This document shows positions 17,753-26,857 of a stretch of 64,000 bases of DNA, in pieces (position 1 is the first letter of the stretch; every line of letters begins with the position of its first letter). Position numbers and translations under genes: made by a program. Origin of the DNA: Acidiflorens sp049589875. Its GTDB lineage: Bacteria > Acidobacteriota > Terriglobia > Terriglobales > Acidobacteriaceae. Location: positions 14,793 through 78,792 of the forward strand of contig JBAWBR010000034.1 in assembly GCA_049589875.1 (NCBI GenBank), in the 5' to 3' direction. The notes beneath the pieces are model-generated. The model was not told the DNA's origin. It was given only the letters and a program-made list of their open reading frames with translations, and did not search any database.

Positions 17753-20026
17753 CTAAACGCTGCGTGTTGCTTCTTGCGATGCCAACGCGGCCTGTCCCAG
17801 GCTAATGCCGCCGTCATTTGCGGGAACTGCCTGATTCGTCCAAAGCTGCAATCCACCGTGCAACTCTGATTTCAGATCCTCGATCAGCAGCTCATTCTGG
17901 AAAACACCGCCCGACAGAACGATCAAATCGACGTTATGAGCGGGTGCTAGCGATCTGGCCGCGTCCGCGACGCCGCGAGCGATTCCAGCTTGAAATGCTC
18001 GTGCAATTTCCGCAATATTGCGGCCTTTGAATCTATCTATCGCAACCGTGCACAACAGCGGGCGGAAATCCAATTCTCCATTTGTGAATGGAAACGGATA
18101 GCACTCGCGTTTGGCGGCGGAGCGAGCGATATGCTCCACCCACATCGCCGCTTGCCCCTCGAATGTGATATCGCGCGTGAAGCCGAGCAGAGCCGCTGCC
18201 GTATCGAAAAGCCGCCCAACCGACGTAGTAGGGAATGTGCGTACATGTTTATCGACCAACTGCAAAGCCGTTTGATACCGCGACGGAAAAGAAAATGGAG
18301 GCTCCTTCAGATTTGGCAATCCTTCTACCTGCGACAAGAAACCCGCCGCCGCTTGTGCAGGATGCTGCGCCGCTGCGTCGCCTCCCGCCAGAACTGCGGG
18401 ACGCAAGTGGGCAACGCGTTCGAATCCCTCACGCAAACTTCCAATAAAAAATTCTCCGCCCCAAATGCTGCCATTATCGCCGTAGCCGGTGCCGTCAAAA
18501 CTCAAGCCCAGGGCGCGGTTCTCCCATGCGGCGCGCTCTGCCAGAACGGATGCGATGTGCGCACGGTGATGCTGCACCGCCACGCGTTGTGAAGCCGGCA
18601 GCCGCAGCGCGTGCACAGTTGATCGATATTCGGGGTGAGCATCGTGCGCCAACAACACGTCGTCCCAACGAATTTCGTACATCGCCATCAGATCGCGAAT
18701 CGTTTCTTCAAAGGCGCGGAATGCATCGTAATGATCGAGATCGCCGATATGCTGGCTGACAAAAGCTTGCCCTTCGACCACCAGTGTCACTGTATTTTTC
18801 AGATCGGCCCCAAGCGCTAGAATCGGCCGTCCCCCATGCGTCTCCAGCGGAATGCTTGCCACCGCGCCCGGCGCATAGCCACGCGAGCGCCGCAGAATTG
18901 CCGGGCCCAGCGCTCCCACTCGCGCCACCGAATCATCAACTCTTCGAGCGATCGGCCTTTCGCCGATCAGAAAAGCATCCGCAATTTCCGAAAGACGGTC
19001 GATGGCATCCCCGTCCTCGTAAGCGATCGGTTCACTCGAACGGTTCGCGCTCGTCATTACCAGAACCGCTGGCGCACCAGCTGCAAACAGCAAATGTTGT
19101 AGCGGAGTGTAAGGCAGCATGATGCCCAATTCGCGATTGTCGGGAGCTACGCCCGCCAATTCCTCTTTCGCTGGAGCGAGCACTATGGGCCGGGCGATTG
19201 AAGTGAGTAACTCAATCGCATCCGTTGAAAGCTCGGCCAATGTTTGCGCGTCGGCAAGATGCTCTACCATCACCGCGAACGGCTTCTCCTTGCGAAATTT
19301 GCGGGCGCGCATCGCGGCCACGGCCGCGGCATTTCGAGCATCGCAAGCCAGGTGATAGCCGCCCAGGCCTTTTATCGCGACAATCTTGCCCGTATGCAAT
19401 AAGGCTACGGTTTCGCGAATCGCCCGTTCATCGCCACGGATTGTCTCCTCACCCACGCGTAAGTAATAGTGCGGACCACACTCTGGGCATGCCACCGGCT
19501 GCGCGTGAAATCGTCGATTTGCCGGATCGTGATATTCCCGGTCGCAATATTCGTCAAACGGCCAACCCTTCATCGTGGTATTCGGACGGTCGTACGGCAG
19601 CGCCAGAATCACCGTGTAACGCGGCCCACAATTCGTGCAGTTGATGTACGGATACCGATAGCGTCGATTGTCTGGGTCGGCGAGTTCGCGCAAACACTCA
19701 TCACACACCGGCAAATCGGGTGAGATGCGCACGGTGGGGCGCCGATTCCGCTCACTCTCCTTAATGGAAAAGCTTTCAAATCCAGCGGGCGCGATTGTCT
19801 CAACGTCGATTGCAACAATTCGCGAAGCGGGAGGCGCTTCGATTTTCAGCCGCTCAAGAAAATTCTTCAGGCGCTCGTCATCGCCTTCAAGATGGATGGC
19901 CACGCCCTCTTCGCCATTCAGCACCCACCCAGTTAAATGCAACTCGCAGGCAATGCGGTAGACGAACGGGCGAAATCCCACGCCCTGCACCACTCCGCGG
20001 ACTTTGATCAGACAAGCGCTGGCCAT
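17753..20026 (-). CDS. hypF: Carbamoyltransferase HypF
   Basis: HypF uses carbamoyl phosphate and ATP to make the thiocarbamate on HypE that becomes the cyanide ligands of [NiFe]-hydrogenase. The 757-residue product has all the expected parts in order. The acylphosphatase domain has VQGVGFRPFVYRIA and the conserved Asn in GWVLNGEEG. A zinc-finger region follows with CDEC, CTNC and CPEC pairs. Then come a YrdC-like domain (KIVAIKGLGGYHLACDA) and a Kae1-like domain with the metal-binding HHRAHIASV. Length is normal for the family. No other hyp or hydrogenase gene is in the window, so its partners must be elsewhere, or it is a remnant of a scattered set. The start ATG 20026 lies about 50 bases from the divergent flavoprotein gene. 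Confidence 0.96.
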   Translation of the reverse strand: MASACLIKVRGVVQGVGFRPFVYRIACELHLTGWVLNGEEGVAIHLEGDDERLKNFLERLKIEAPPASRIVAIDVETIAPAGFESFSIKESERNRRPTVRISPDLPVCDECLRELADPDNRRYRYPYINCTNCGPRYTVILALPYDRPNTTMKGWPFDEYCDREYHDPANRRFHAQPVACPECGPHYYLRVGEETIRGDERAIRETVALLHTGKIVAIKGLGGYHLACDARNAAAVAAMRARKFRKEKPFAVMVEHLADAQTLAELSTDAIELLTSIARPIVLAPAKEELAGVAPDNRELGIMLPYTPLQHLLFAAGAPAVLVMTSANRSSEPIAYEDGDAIDRLSEIADAFLIGERPIARRVDDSVARVGALGPAILRRSRGYAPGAVASIPLETHGGRPILALGADLKNTVTLVVEGQAFVSQHIGDLDHYDAFRAFEETIRDLMAMYEIRWDDVLLAHDAHPEYRSTVHALRLPASQRVAVQHHRAHIASVLAERAAWENRALGLSFDGTGYGDNGSIWGGEFFIGSLREGFERVAHLRPAVLAGGDAAAQHPAQAAAGFLSQVEGLPNLKEPPFSFPSRYQTALQLVDKHVRTFPTTSVGRLFDTAAALLGFTRDITFEGQAAMWVEHIARSAAKRECYPFPFTNGELDFRPLLCTVAIDRFKGRNIAEIARAFQAGIARGVADAARSLAPAHNVDLIVLSGGVFQNELLIEDLKSELHGGLQLWTNQAVPANDGGISLGQAALASQEATRSV

Positions 20027-20077
20027 AGCGTAAAGCAGTCATCAAGCATCGCGCCATCCTGTTAAGCTCGATGCTGC

Positions 20078-21247
20078 GTGGATCAAGGATACAACGCCAT
20101 CATTCTGGGAGCGGGCGCGGCAGGACTGATGTGCGCCATCGAAGCCGGCAAACGCGGCAAACGAGTCCTTGTCGTCGAGCACGCCGATCACATTGGCAAA
20201 AAGATTCTCATCTCCGGCGGCGGTCGCTGCAATTTCACCAATCTCCATACTGGCGCGGACAACTTCATCTCTCAGAATCCGCACTTCGCCAAGTCGGCCC
20301 TCGCCCGTTATCGCCCCAATGATTTTGTGAAATTGGTCGAGAAGCACCGCATCCCTTATCACGAGAAAAAACTCGGCCAACTGTTCTGTGACGGTTCAGC
20401 GAATGAAATCGTCACCATGCTTGAGCAAGAATGCCGCGATGCCCAGGTCCAAATCCTGCTTAACACCAAGATCACCGATGTAGTGAAGATAGATCAATTT
20501 ACGCTGCGCTCAGCCGACACGGGCTTTATAACTCCTCAGCTGGTAGTTGCGACGGGAGGCTTGTCGATCCCGAAAATCGGCGCTACTCATTTCGGCTACA
20601 ATCTAGCCCGTCAATTCGGCCTGAAGATACAGCCGCCTCGCGCTGCTCTGGTGCCGCTTGTTTTCAGCGAAAAGGATCGCCGCCGCTGGTGCGATCTCGC
20701 CGGTGTTTCGACCCAAATCGCAGCCTCCACACGCGGCTCAAAGCAGAGCTTTCGCGAAAAAATGCTTTTCACGCATCGTGGTCTAAGCGGGCCAGCAATT
20801 CTGCAAATATCTTCTTATTGGGATGGCTTGGAACCCATCACAATCGACCTCGCCCCCGATATTGATCTGAATTCTATTTTGCGGCAGCGCGGCGTCCGCG
20901 ATCAGTCTTCCTGGAAATCATTGCTGCGCGAAATCTTGCCGCGGCGCTTGGCGGATCGATGGCTCGAAATGTACCCGCTCTCGGGTAACTCGACCAGAAC
21001 CTTTGCCGATGCCGAGCGCGATCTCCATGCCTGGAAAGTGAAACCGGAAGAGACCGAGGGATACGGAAAAGCTGAAGTCACCGCCGGCGGCATTGATACC
21101 GATGAATTACACGCCCGCTCCATGGAATGCCGTAAAGTTACGGGCTTGTATTTTATTGGAGAGGTGGTCGACGTGACGGGCCAGCTCGGAGGCTTCAACT
21201 TCCAATGGGCCTGGGCCTCGGGATTTTGCGCCGGCCAGGCGATATAG
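20078..21247 (+). CDS. HI0933/BaiN-family FAD-dependent oxidoreductase
   Basis: Flavoprotein of 389 residues with an N-terminal Rossmann FAD-binding motif (GAGAAGLMCAIEAGKRG) and the family's hallmark KILISGGGRCNFTN. The mid-protein VVATGGLSIPKIGATHFGY and the C-terminal GEVVDVTGQLGGFNFQWAW motifs are also typical. Family members are poorly characterised flavin-dependent enzymes (the BaiN name comes from a proposed bile-acid role that does not apply here). The start is GTG 20078. No obvious functional link to hypF or the downstream tRNA. Confidence 0.9.
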   Translation: MDQGYNAIILGAGAAGLMCAIEAGKRGKRVLVVEHADHIGKKILISGGGRCNFTNLHTGADNFISQNPHFAKSALARYRPNDFVKLVEKHRIPYHEKKLGQLFCDGSANEIVTMLEQECRDAQVQILLNTKITDVVKIDQFTLRSADTGFITPQLVVATGGLSIPKIGATHFGYNLARQFGLKIQPPRAALVPLVFSEKDRRRWCDLAGVSTQIAASTRGSKQSFREKMLFTHRGLSGPAILQISSYWDGLEPITIDLAPDIDLNSILRQRGVRDQSSWKSLLREILPRRLADRWLEMYPLSGNSTRTFADAERDLHAWKVKPEETEGYGKAEVTAGGIDTDELHARSMECRKVTGLYFIGEVVDVTGQLGGFNFQWAWASGFCAGQAI

Positions 21248-21421
21248 AAGAGTTTTCGAGAGCGAATGAGACGCGACTATCGTGGGCGAGAATGGTGAGG
21301 ACGAGCCCCTCCCGCGGGCTTCAATCCTCGATCGAATGCACAATTCCATCGGCATCGCGCATGGACCATGAGGTTCGTGCTGTAAAATAATGTAGCTTTT
21401 GGTTAGGTGCAAACACACCGT

Positions 21422-21498
21422 GGCGGTGTAGCTCAGGTGGTTAGAGCGACGGTCTCATAATCCGTAGGTCGTAGGTTCGAGTCCTACCGCCGCCACCA
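21422..21498 (+). tRNA. tRNA-Met (anticodon CAT)
   Basis: A 77-base cloverleaf with encoded CCA. The acceptor arm GGCGGTG pairs with CGCCGCC. The D arm is GCTC..GAGC, and the T arm is GTAGG-TTCGAGT-CCTAC. The anticodon loop CTCATAA gives CAT. The first base pair is G-C, so it is not an initiator. Elongator Met is most likely; a lysidine-modified tRNA-Ile(CAT) cannot be excluded. The last pair of the anticodon stem is T-T. Confidence 0.95.
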
Positions 21499-21729
21499 AT
21501 CCTTCCGCCATCAGGCCCTTCAACAACGGCCGGCGATTGGTCTTGGTTCAACCACTGTCTGTTAGTTGCCATTTCAACCCAGGGCTGCCCAGCACCGCCC
21601 CCGCACCCTTTGACTCACGGCTTTGGCGTCCACATACGAATTCACCTTTGCAAGTGTTATTGGAATGGGCCAGGAGCGCAGCTGTGGGACTAACGTCCCT
21701 CGAATGCGAGTGTGATCAACGGTGGGGAC

Positions 21730-23121
21730 TCACGCCTTGGTCAACTCGCCCGAGACTTCGGGAAGACCTGCCTCATGCCACGCGTCAAAGCCGCCAACCA
21801 CGTTGATCAGATTGCGGTGTCCGGCGCGTTCGAGAAGGCTGCAGGCGATCATACTGCGGTAGCCGCCCTTACAGTGAACTGCGACGGGAGTCGCATCGTC
21901 GAGCGCGGGCAATTCCCGAGGAAAATTGTCAAGCGCATGCCATTGTGCTTGTGGGAGATGCCCGGCCTGCCATTCTCCTTCGCGGCGGACATCCAATACC
22001 CGTACTGTTCCCTCGCGCAACTTCTCGTTTAATTCGAGAGCCGAAATCTGAGACGTAGATGAAACGGCGAAGCCCGCCTTATGCCACGCCTCCAACCCGC
22101 CATTCAGATACCCGCGTATCTTTCCGAAACCGACACGCGCCAGCCGCATCCGCGCTTCGTCAATTTGAGAATCGGTGTCAGCGATCAGAATAGGATTTGT
22201 TGCAATGCCCAGAATCGTGCCTGCCCAGGAGGCGAACTGTCCTGAGAGCGCGATATTGACGGAGTGCGGGACATGTCCCGCGGCAAATTGGTCGTTGGGA
22301 CGAACATCAAGGACAATCTCGCCGCGATCGAGCAAGCCCCGCACTTCAGCGGCTGAAAGCGCGGGCACGGGCGGCAGGTCGGCTAGGGCTGCGGCGCCGG
22401 AGCGGTTGATCTCGGCATCCTGAAGAAAATAGTCCGGGCGCGCGGGAAGATTCGTTGTCAGCTGCCGTATGAATTCCTCGCGGCTTTCGATTTGTAGAGC
22501 ATAGTTAGTCAGGCGTTCTGTTCCGATGGTGGAAGATTTCTCGGCCCGCATGCTGCGGCCGCAGAGCGATCCCGCGCCATGAGCGGGATAGACGAGCACC
22601 GCGTCGGGCAACGTGAGCAATTTCTGGTGCAGGTTATCGTAGAGCAAGCCGGCAAGTTCCTGCGGAGTGTGGGCGGGCGAGAGATCGGGGCGTCCCACAT
22701 CGCCTATAAATAAGGTGTCGCCGGTAAGGACGGCCCATGGATCGCGAGATTTCTCGTCATCAGTAACCACGAGGCAAACGCTCTCCGCTGTATGACCGGG
22801 AGTTTCCAGAGCGCGAATTCGCACCGATCCCAGCTTGATTTCAGAACCGTCGCTCAGCGGTATGTGGGAAAACTTTGCGTTTGCCTGTGCGCCAATGCAG
22901 ATTTTCGCACCCGTGCGCGCCGCTAATTCCTTGTGTCCGGAAACGAAATCGGCGTGCAGATGGGTTTCAAATATGTAGAGGATATTCAGGTTCTGTTCCT
23001 TGGCGGCCTTCAGGTAGATATCCACGTCGCGCTGTGGATCAATGACCGCAGCTTCGCCGTCCGATCCGATCATGTAGGAAGCGTGGGCCAGACAAGACAG
23101 ATAGAACTGCTCGAAGTACAT
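21730..23121 (-). CDS. MBL-fold persulfide dioxygenase-like protein with two rhodanese domains
   Basis: Cytosolic 463-residue protein. The N-terminal metallo-beta-lactamase fold (about 1-240) has the metal motif THLHADFVSGH, a downstream TPGHT and GDTLFIGDVGRPDL, matching the ETHE1/persulfide-dioxygenase branch that oxidises glutathione persulfide to sulfite. Two rhodanese domains follow. The first (about 255-350) has the fold motif VLDVRPNDQFAAGH but lacks the active-site Cys (ADTDSQ where the loop should be). The second (about 365-460) is complete, with loop CKGGYR. One active and one dead rhodanese is a known pattern in such fusions. The gene lies 120 bases after a peroxiredoxin on the same strand, which suggests a joint role in sulfide and peroxide handling. 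Confidence 0.92.
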   Translation of the reverse strand: MYFEQFYLSCLAHASYMIGSDGEAAVIDPQRDVDIYLKAAKEQNLNILYIFETHLHADFVSGHKELAARTGAKICIGAQANAKFSHIPLSDGSEIKLGSVRIRALETPGHTAESVCLVVTDDEKSRDPWAVLTGDTLFIGDVGRPDLSPAHTPQELAGLLYDNLHQKLLTLPDAVLVYPAHGAGSLCGRSMRAEKSSTIGTERLTNYALQIESREEFIRQLTTNLPARPDYFLQDAEINRSGAAALADLPPVPALSAAEVRGLLDRGEIVLDVRPNDQFAAGHVPHSVNIALSGQFASWAGTILGIATNPILIADTDSQIDEARMRLARVGFGKIRGYLNGGLEAWHKAGFAVSSTSQISALELNEKLREGTVRVLDVRREGEWQAGHLPQAQWHALDNFPRELPALDDATPVAVHCKGGYRSMIACSLLERAGHRNLINVVGGFDAWHEAGLPEVSGELTKA

Positions 23122-23241
23122 ATCGCGACTCCCCGCACAAGTTTGAGTTCCCCTACGGTTAGCTATTCACTAACTATCTCAAGCGCAGCACACGCGCGAA
23201 ATCCTGTGTTTCGACGAGAACTGGTTTAAACGAACACGCAG

Positions 23242-23901
23242 CTACTTTGGCTGCGCGACTACTCGCAGATAAGGCTTAAGGGTTTTCCAGCCGTTCGGGA
23301 ATTTCTGTTTTGCCTGCTCATCGGAGACTGAGGGCGGGATGATTACGTCGTTTCCCGGCTTCCAGTTCACAGGTGTCGCCACATTGTGCTTGGCCGTCAG
23401 CTGAATGGAATCGAGCACGCGCAACACCTCATCGAAATTGCGGCCGCTGCTCATGGGATAAACCAACATTAGCTTGATTTTTTTGTCGGGACCCACGACG
23501 AACACGGTGCGCACGGTGGCGTTATCCGCGGCGGTGCGGCCTTCGCTGGAGCTGCCGGCAGTTTCGGGCAGCATGTCGTATAGTTTCGCGATTTTGAGTT
23601 CCGGGTCGCCGATCATGGGATAGTTGACTTTGTGACCCTGTGTCTCTTCGATGTCGGCAGCCCATTTGCCGTGGTTTTCAACCGGGTCCACGCTCAACCC
23701 GATAATCTTCGTGTTGCGCTTGGCAAATTCCGGTTGCAGTCCAGCCATATAACCCAGTTCTGTGGTGCAGACCGGTGTGAAATCTTTGGGGTGAGAGAAC
23801 AGGATGGCCCATCCGTCGCCAATCCATTCGTGAAAGTGGATGGTGCCTTGTGTTGTCTGGGCAGTGAAATCCGGCGCTTCCGAATTGATGCGCAAAGACA
23901 T
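23242..23901 (-). CDS. 1-Cys peroxiredoxin (Prx6-type AhpC/TSA)
   Basis: Thiol peroxidase of 219 residues reducing hydrogen peroxide and organic peroxides. The start is set at ATG 23901 because GGAGG lies five bases upstream; the open frame begins 12 codons earlier without a ribosome site. The active-site motif PKDFTPVCTTE contains the peroxidatic Cys. The long C-terminal extension (MLVYPMSSGRNFDEVLRVLD and then WKPGNDVIIPP) is that of the Prx6 group, which lacks the resolving Cys of 2-Cys enzymes. Followed by the MBL/rhodanese gene on the same strand. Its natural reductant is not encoded nearby. Confidence 0.94.
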   Translation of the reverse strand: MSLRINSEAPDFTAQTTQGTIHFHEWIGDGWAILFSHPKDFTPVCTTELGYMAGLQPEFAKRNTKIIGLSVDPVENHGKWAADIEETQGHKVNYPMIGDPELKIAKLYDMLPETAGSSSEGRTAADNATVRTVFVVGPDKKIKLMLVYPMSSGRNFDEVLRVLDSIQLTAKHNVATPVNWKPGNDVIIPPSVSDEQAKQKFPNGWKTLKPYLRVVAQPK

Positions 23902-24166
23902 GAGTTCCTCCGGAATTACTAGAACATATGATGACAAGCGCGCCTTGGCGCCCGGGTAACCCCACTAAAACACTCGGGTATTAGAATAACGACCTCGCAG
24001 CCAGCCGTCAACTTAATGTGCCAGCCGCATTTCCACCCCAAGAATCTTCACATAAAAATGGGAAATATGACCCCCGCCCCTCCTCCTTCGTCGCGTTACT
24101 AGGTGAAGGGCTGAAACGGCCCATATCTCAAGATCTTCAATGCGGTGGGTCCTAGAGGAGGACACT

Positions 24167-25849
24167 ATGAAATCTCAAAAAGCTATTTCCGTAATGATGG
24201 CGCTCATGCTTTCCTTGCTGCTGATTCCGGTAGCACAGGCTGATGTATATGCGCCGCAAGCGCCCGCCCCGGCGTATGTTGAGCTGGACGCGGTGCAACT
24301 CGATCAACTGGTCGCCCCAATCGCTCTCGATCCCGACTCGCTGATCGCCCAAATCTTAACCGCAGCCACCTACCCCGATCAGGTTTCCGACGCCGACAAT
24401 TGGCTAAACCAGAACATGAATCAGCCTCCCGATCAACGGGCTGCTGGCGCCAATAACATGTCGTGGGATCCCGCGGTAAAAGGGCTCATCGAGTTTCCGG
24501 CCGTGCTCGACAATCTCGCGAAAAACAGCGCGTGGACGTCGCAGCTCGGGAACGCGTATTACAACCAGCCTGGCGATGTAATGAACGCTATCCAAGCGAT
24601 GCGTCTGCAAGCGCAACAGTCGAACGTGCTTGTGACCACGACCCAGCAACGGGTAGTCGTTGAAGCTGGCCTGATTGAGATCGTGCCCGTGAATCCGGCT
24701 GTGGTTTTTGTCCCCTATTACAATCCCTGGACTGTTTGGGGAACGCTGTTTGTCGCGTATCCCGGCTTCGTTGTGCTGCCGCCTCCGACTGGCGTTATTT
24801 ACGGAGTCGGGCTCGCATTCGATCCTGGTATCGCGCTTGGCGTTTATGCCGGCTTCGATTGGGGCTTCGGCGCATGGGCTCCGGCGTGGGATGGCGGGAC
24901 CGTGATGTTCGGTGGCAACACTTATATCTCGAACAGCATGACGGTTTCGAACCACGGCTACTTCGGCGGACACGACCGTGGCGCGTTCGATCATGGCGGC
25001 CGTGGCGTTCCGAACGGCTATCATGCCGCCGCGCAGAAGGGCTCCGCTCGCTCGCGCGCTGGCCGAGCCAATGCCGGCAAGCCAAGCGCTGGTCACACGT
25101 CCGGTGGGAAAACGGCGAGTGGAAGCCATTCGGCATACGGCAATCACTCTGGATCCGGTAGCCATTCGAATTCCGCGAGCCATTCGGCATCCGCTGGACA
25201 CTCCGGCTTCGGTGGTCACTCGAATTCCAATGGGCGCTCTGCTTCGGCTGGACATTCAGCCTCGTCTGGACGCTCAACTGCCAGCAGGTCAGCTTCGAAT
25301 GGACGGTCTGCTTCTTCAAGCCGGTCCGCATCCGCGAGCCGCTCAACATCGACGGGACGATCGGCCTCGGCTGGTCACTCGGCCTCCACAAGCCGCTCGG
25401 CGTCTGCTGGACGCTCAGCATCTTCCGGACGGTCATCTACTGCTAATCGCTCGGCCTCAGGACGGACACCTGCCGCCAACCGCCCGGCTTCAGCGAACCG
25501 CTCGGTCTCGTCTGGACGATCGGCTTCGGCTAGCCGGTCAGCTTCTGGCAACCGCTCCTCTTCCGCTGGCCGCTCAGCCTCGGCGGGACGGTCGGCTTCG
25601 TCCGGTCATTCGGCCTCCGCTAACCGCTCGGCGTCAGCGGGACGGTCTGCATCCGCGAACCATTCCGCGTCGGCTAACCGCAGCTCCGGGATGGCCAATC
25701 GCGGCGGCGCATCCGGCAACCGATCGGCGGCGGGCAACCGCGGTGGGTCTGGTAGCCGGGGAGGATCTTCAATGGCGAGCCGTGGCGGATCGTCTGCTGG
25801 CCACTCCGGTGGCGGACATGCCTCCGGCGGTCACGGCCACGGACGGTAA
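24167..25849 (+). CDS. DUF3300 secreted protein with serine-rich hexapeptide tail
   Basis: Exported protein of 560 residues. The start is ATG 24167 (GAGGAGG six bases upstream); the frame is open nine codons further up. It has a signal peptide (MMALMLSLLLIPVAQA). The DUF3300 domain (about residues 35-260) starts at QLDQLVAPIALDPDSLIAQIL, then PDQVSDADNWL, VPYYNPWTVWG and a Gly/aromatic stretch. From about residue 280 the protein becomes Gly/His/Ser/Arg-rich, and from about 320 to 510 it is a tail of imperfect hexapeptides of the form (R/H)SASxG. The tail ends in Gly/His-rich sequence. The function of DUF3300 proteins is not established. The tail is far longer than usual low-complexity ends and would be highly basic and disordered. 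Confidence 0.85.
   Translation: MKSQKAISVMMALMLSLLLIPVAQADVYAPQAPAPAYVELDAVQLDQLVAPIALDPDSLIAQILTAATYPDQVSDADNWLNQNMNQPPDQRAAGANNMSWDPAVKGLIEFPAVLDNLAKNSAWTSQLGNAYYNQPGDVMNAIQAMRLQAQQSNVLVTTTQQRVVVEAGLIEIVPVNPAVVFVPYYNPWTVWGTLFVAYPGFVVLPPPTGVIYGVGLAFDPGIALGVYAGFDWGFGAWAPAWDGGTVMFGGNTYISNSMTVSNHGYFGGHDRGAFDHGGRGVPNGYHAAAQKGSARSRAGRANAGKPSAGHTSGGKTASGSHSAYGNHSGSGSHSNSASHSASAGHSGFGGHSNSNGRSASAGHSASSGRSTASRSASNGRSASSSRSASASRSTSTGRSASAGHSASTSRSASAGRSASSGRSSTANRSASGRTPAANRPASANRSVSSGRSASASRSASGNRSSSAGRSASAGRSASSGHSASANRSASAGRSASANHSASANRSSGMANRGGASGNRSAAGNRGGSGSRGGSSMASRGGSSAGHSGGGHASGGHGHGR
25120..25690 (+). repeat. Degenerate 18-bp tandem repeats coding (R/H)SASxx hexapeptides
   Basis: About thirty imperfect copies of an 18-base unit coding Arg/His-Ser-Ala-Ser-x-x inside the DUF3300 gene. 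Codons vary between copies (tcg, tct, tca, agc for Ser), so the repeat is conserved better as peptide than as DNA. This points to old expansion with selection on amino-acid composition. The other frames of this stretch stay open as a side effect. Confidence 0.75.
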
Positions 25850-25865
25850 GTCAATACTTCCTGAT

Positions 25866-25907
25866 AACCCGCACCGCGCCATCTCAGCCTGATCGGGTTG
25901 GCGCGGT
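25866..25907 (+). terminator. Overlapping hairpins after DUF3300 gene
   Basis: ACCGCGCC (25873-25880) pairs perfectly with GGCGCGGT (25900-25907), and AACCCG (25866-25871) pairs with CGGGTT (25894-25899). The two stems interlock, so they form either competing hairpins or a pseudoknot-like fold. There is no T-run, so a classical intrinsic terminator is not certain. The structure ends about 65 bases before the next gene. Confidence 0.4.
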
Positions 25908-25971
25908 ACACCTAAAAGTGATCCATAGCGATTAAAGACACCGAATTGAAATCTGATAAAGGAGAACGGCC

Positions 25972-26748
25972 ATGACCAGAAAATTAATCCTCGTATTCAT
26001 GATTGGAGTGGGAGTGCTCGCTGCGGCTCTGGTATTTGACGGTGTTTCGCGCCGCCACGCAGCGAACAACAACCAGGTAATTGCGCCAACTTCGGCGCCC
26101 CCTACAGCACAGTCCACGAATGCAAATACAGACGCCAACGCACAGCCCGAGCCCAATCAGGCCGACAACACGCAATCGGCAGACGGAACGCAGCCGCCGG
26201 ATTCGGAGGGGCAGGCGAATAACGATCCTCAGGCCCAAGATGGAGACGCAGAGGCGATAGCGGATGCATCGCAACCCGCGGACGCCACGGAAGCTGACGA
26301 TGCCGCTCCGGCCGATGCACCTCAGCCGATTTTTGTTCCTGCGGGAACCACGCTGACGGTTCGCCTGGGCGAGGATCTTGGTTCCCGAATCAGCGAGGCG
26401 GGTCAACGCTTTTCAGCCACGCTGGATAACGATATTGTCATCGGCGGCCAAACGGTGATCCCCGCTGGTGCCGTCGTCAGAGGCAAGATCGTTGCCGCCA
26501 AGCCTGCCGGCCCCCTTGCGGGAGAAGCCAATCTGCAACTCAAGCTTACGTCGGTGAATGTCAACGATAGATATTTAACCCTGTCGACTTCCACCCGCAG
26601 CTTTGGGCCGCAGATCAAGGGAAAGAACAAGGTTGGAAAATTCATGAAGGGACTGGTGAAGAGGGCGTCGGGCAACGAAAGGGAAGTGCTGCTCGCCGAA
26701 CAATCCGCTTACAGCTTCACTTTGCGCCAGGGGCTTGAAATTCAGTAG
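25972..26748 (+). CDS. Hypothetical membrane-anchored protein with C-terminal beta domain
   Basis: A 258-residue protein with ribosome site AAGGAGA eight bases before ATG 25972. It has one N-terminal membrane helix (about residues 4-22). A long acidic, Gln/Pro/Asn-rich linker (about 28-118) is probably disordered and spans the periplasm. The C-terminal domain (about 120-258) begins VPAGTTLTVRLGEDLGS and contains TVIPAGAVVRGKIV and LQLKLTSVNVNDR. This pattern (pro-Ala-Gly-thr start, IPAGA turn, then regular beta strands) recurs in many acidobacterial envelope proteins and resembles the beta-rich core of TrbI-like proteins, but I would not name it. Role unknown. It follows the DUF3300 gene in the same direction, about 120 bases downstream. 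Confidence 0.75.
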   Translation: MTRKLILVFMIGVGVLAAALVFDGVSRRHAANNNQVIAPTSAPPTAQSTNANTDANAQPEPNQADNTQSADGTQPPDSEGQANNDPQAQDGDAEAIADASQPADATEADDAAPADAPQPIFVPAGTTLTVRLGEDLGSRISEAGQRFSATLDNDIVIGGQTVIPAGAVVRGKIVAAKPAGPLAGEANLQLKLTSVNVNDRYLTLSTSTRSFGPQIKGKNKVGKFMKGLVKRASGNEREVLLAEQSAYSFTLRQGLEIQ

Positions 26749-26857
26749 GAGAAATCACGGGGAGAAGGCGGGGAGACGCGGCGATTTTCAATCAGCTCAA
26801 TCAGTGCTGCAACTTCACAATGACAAAAAGCCTGGGCCGTCATTCTTCGAATGGCGG

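Noticed and set aside
24978..25892. 304-codon plus-strand frame overlapping the DUF3300 gene
   Set aside because: It stays open only because the 18-base repeats lack stops in other frames; the product is Arg/Leu/Pro-rich without domains, and the true frame has signal peptide, DUF3300 and ribosome site.
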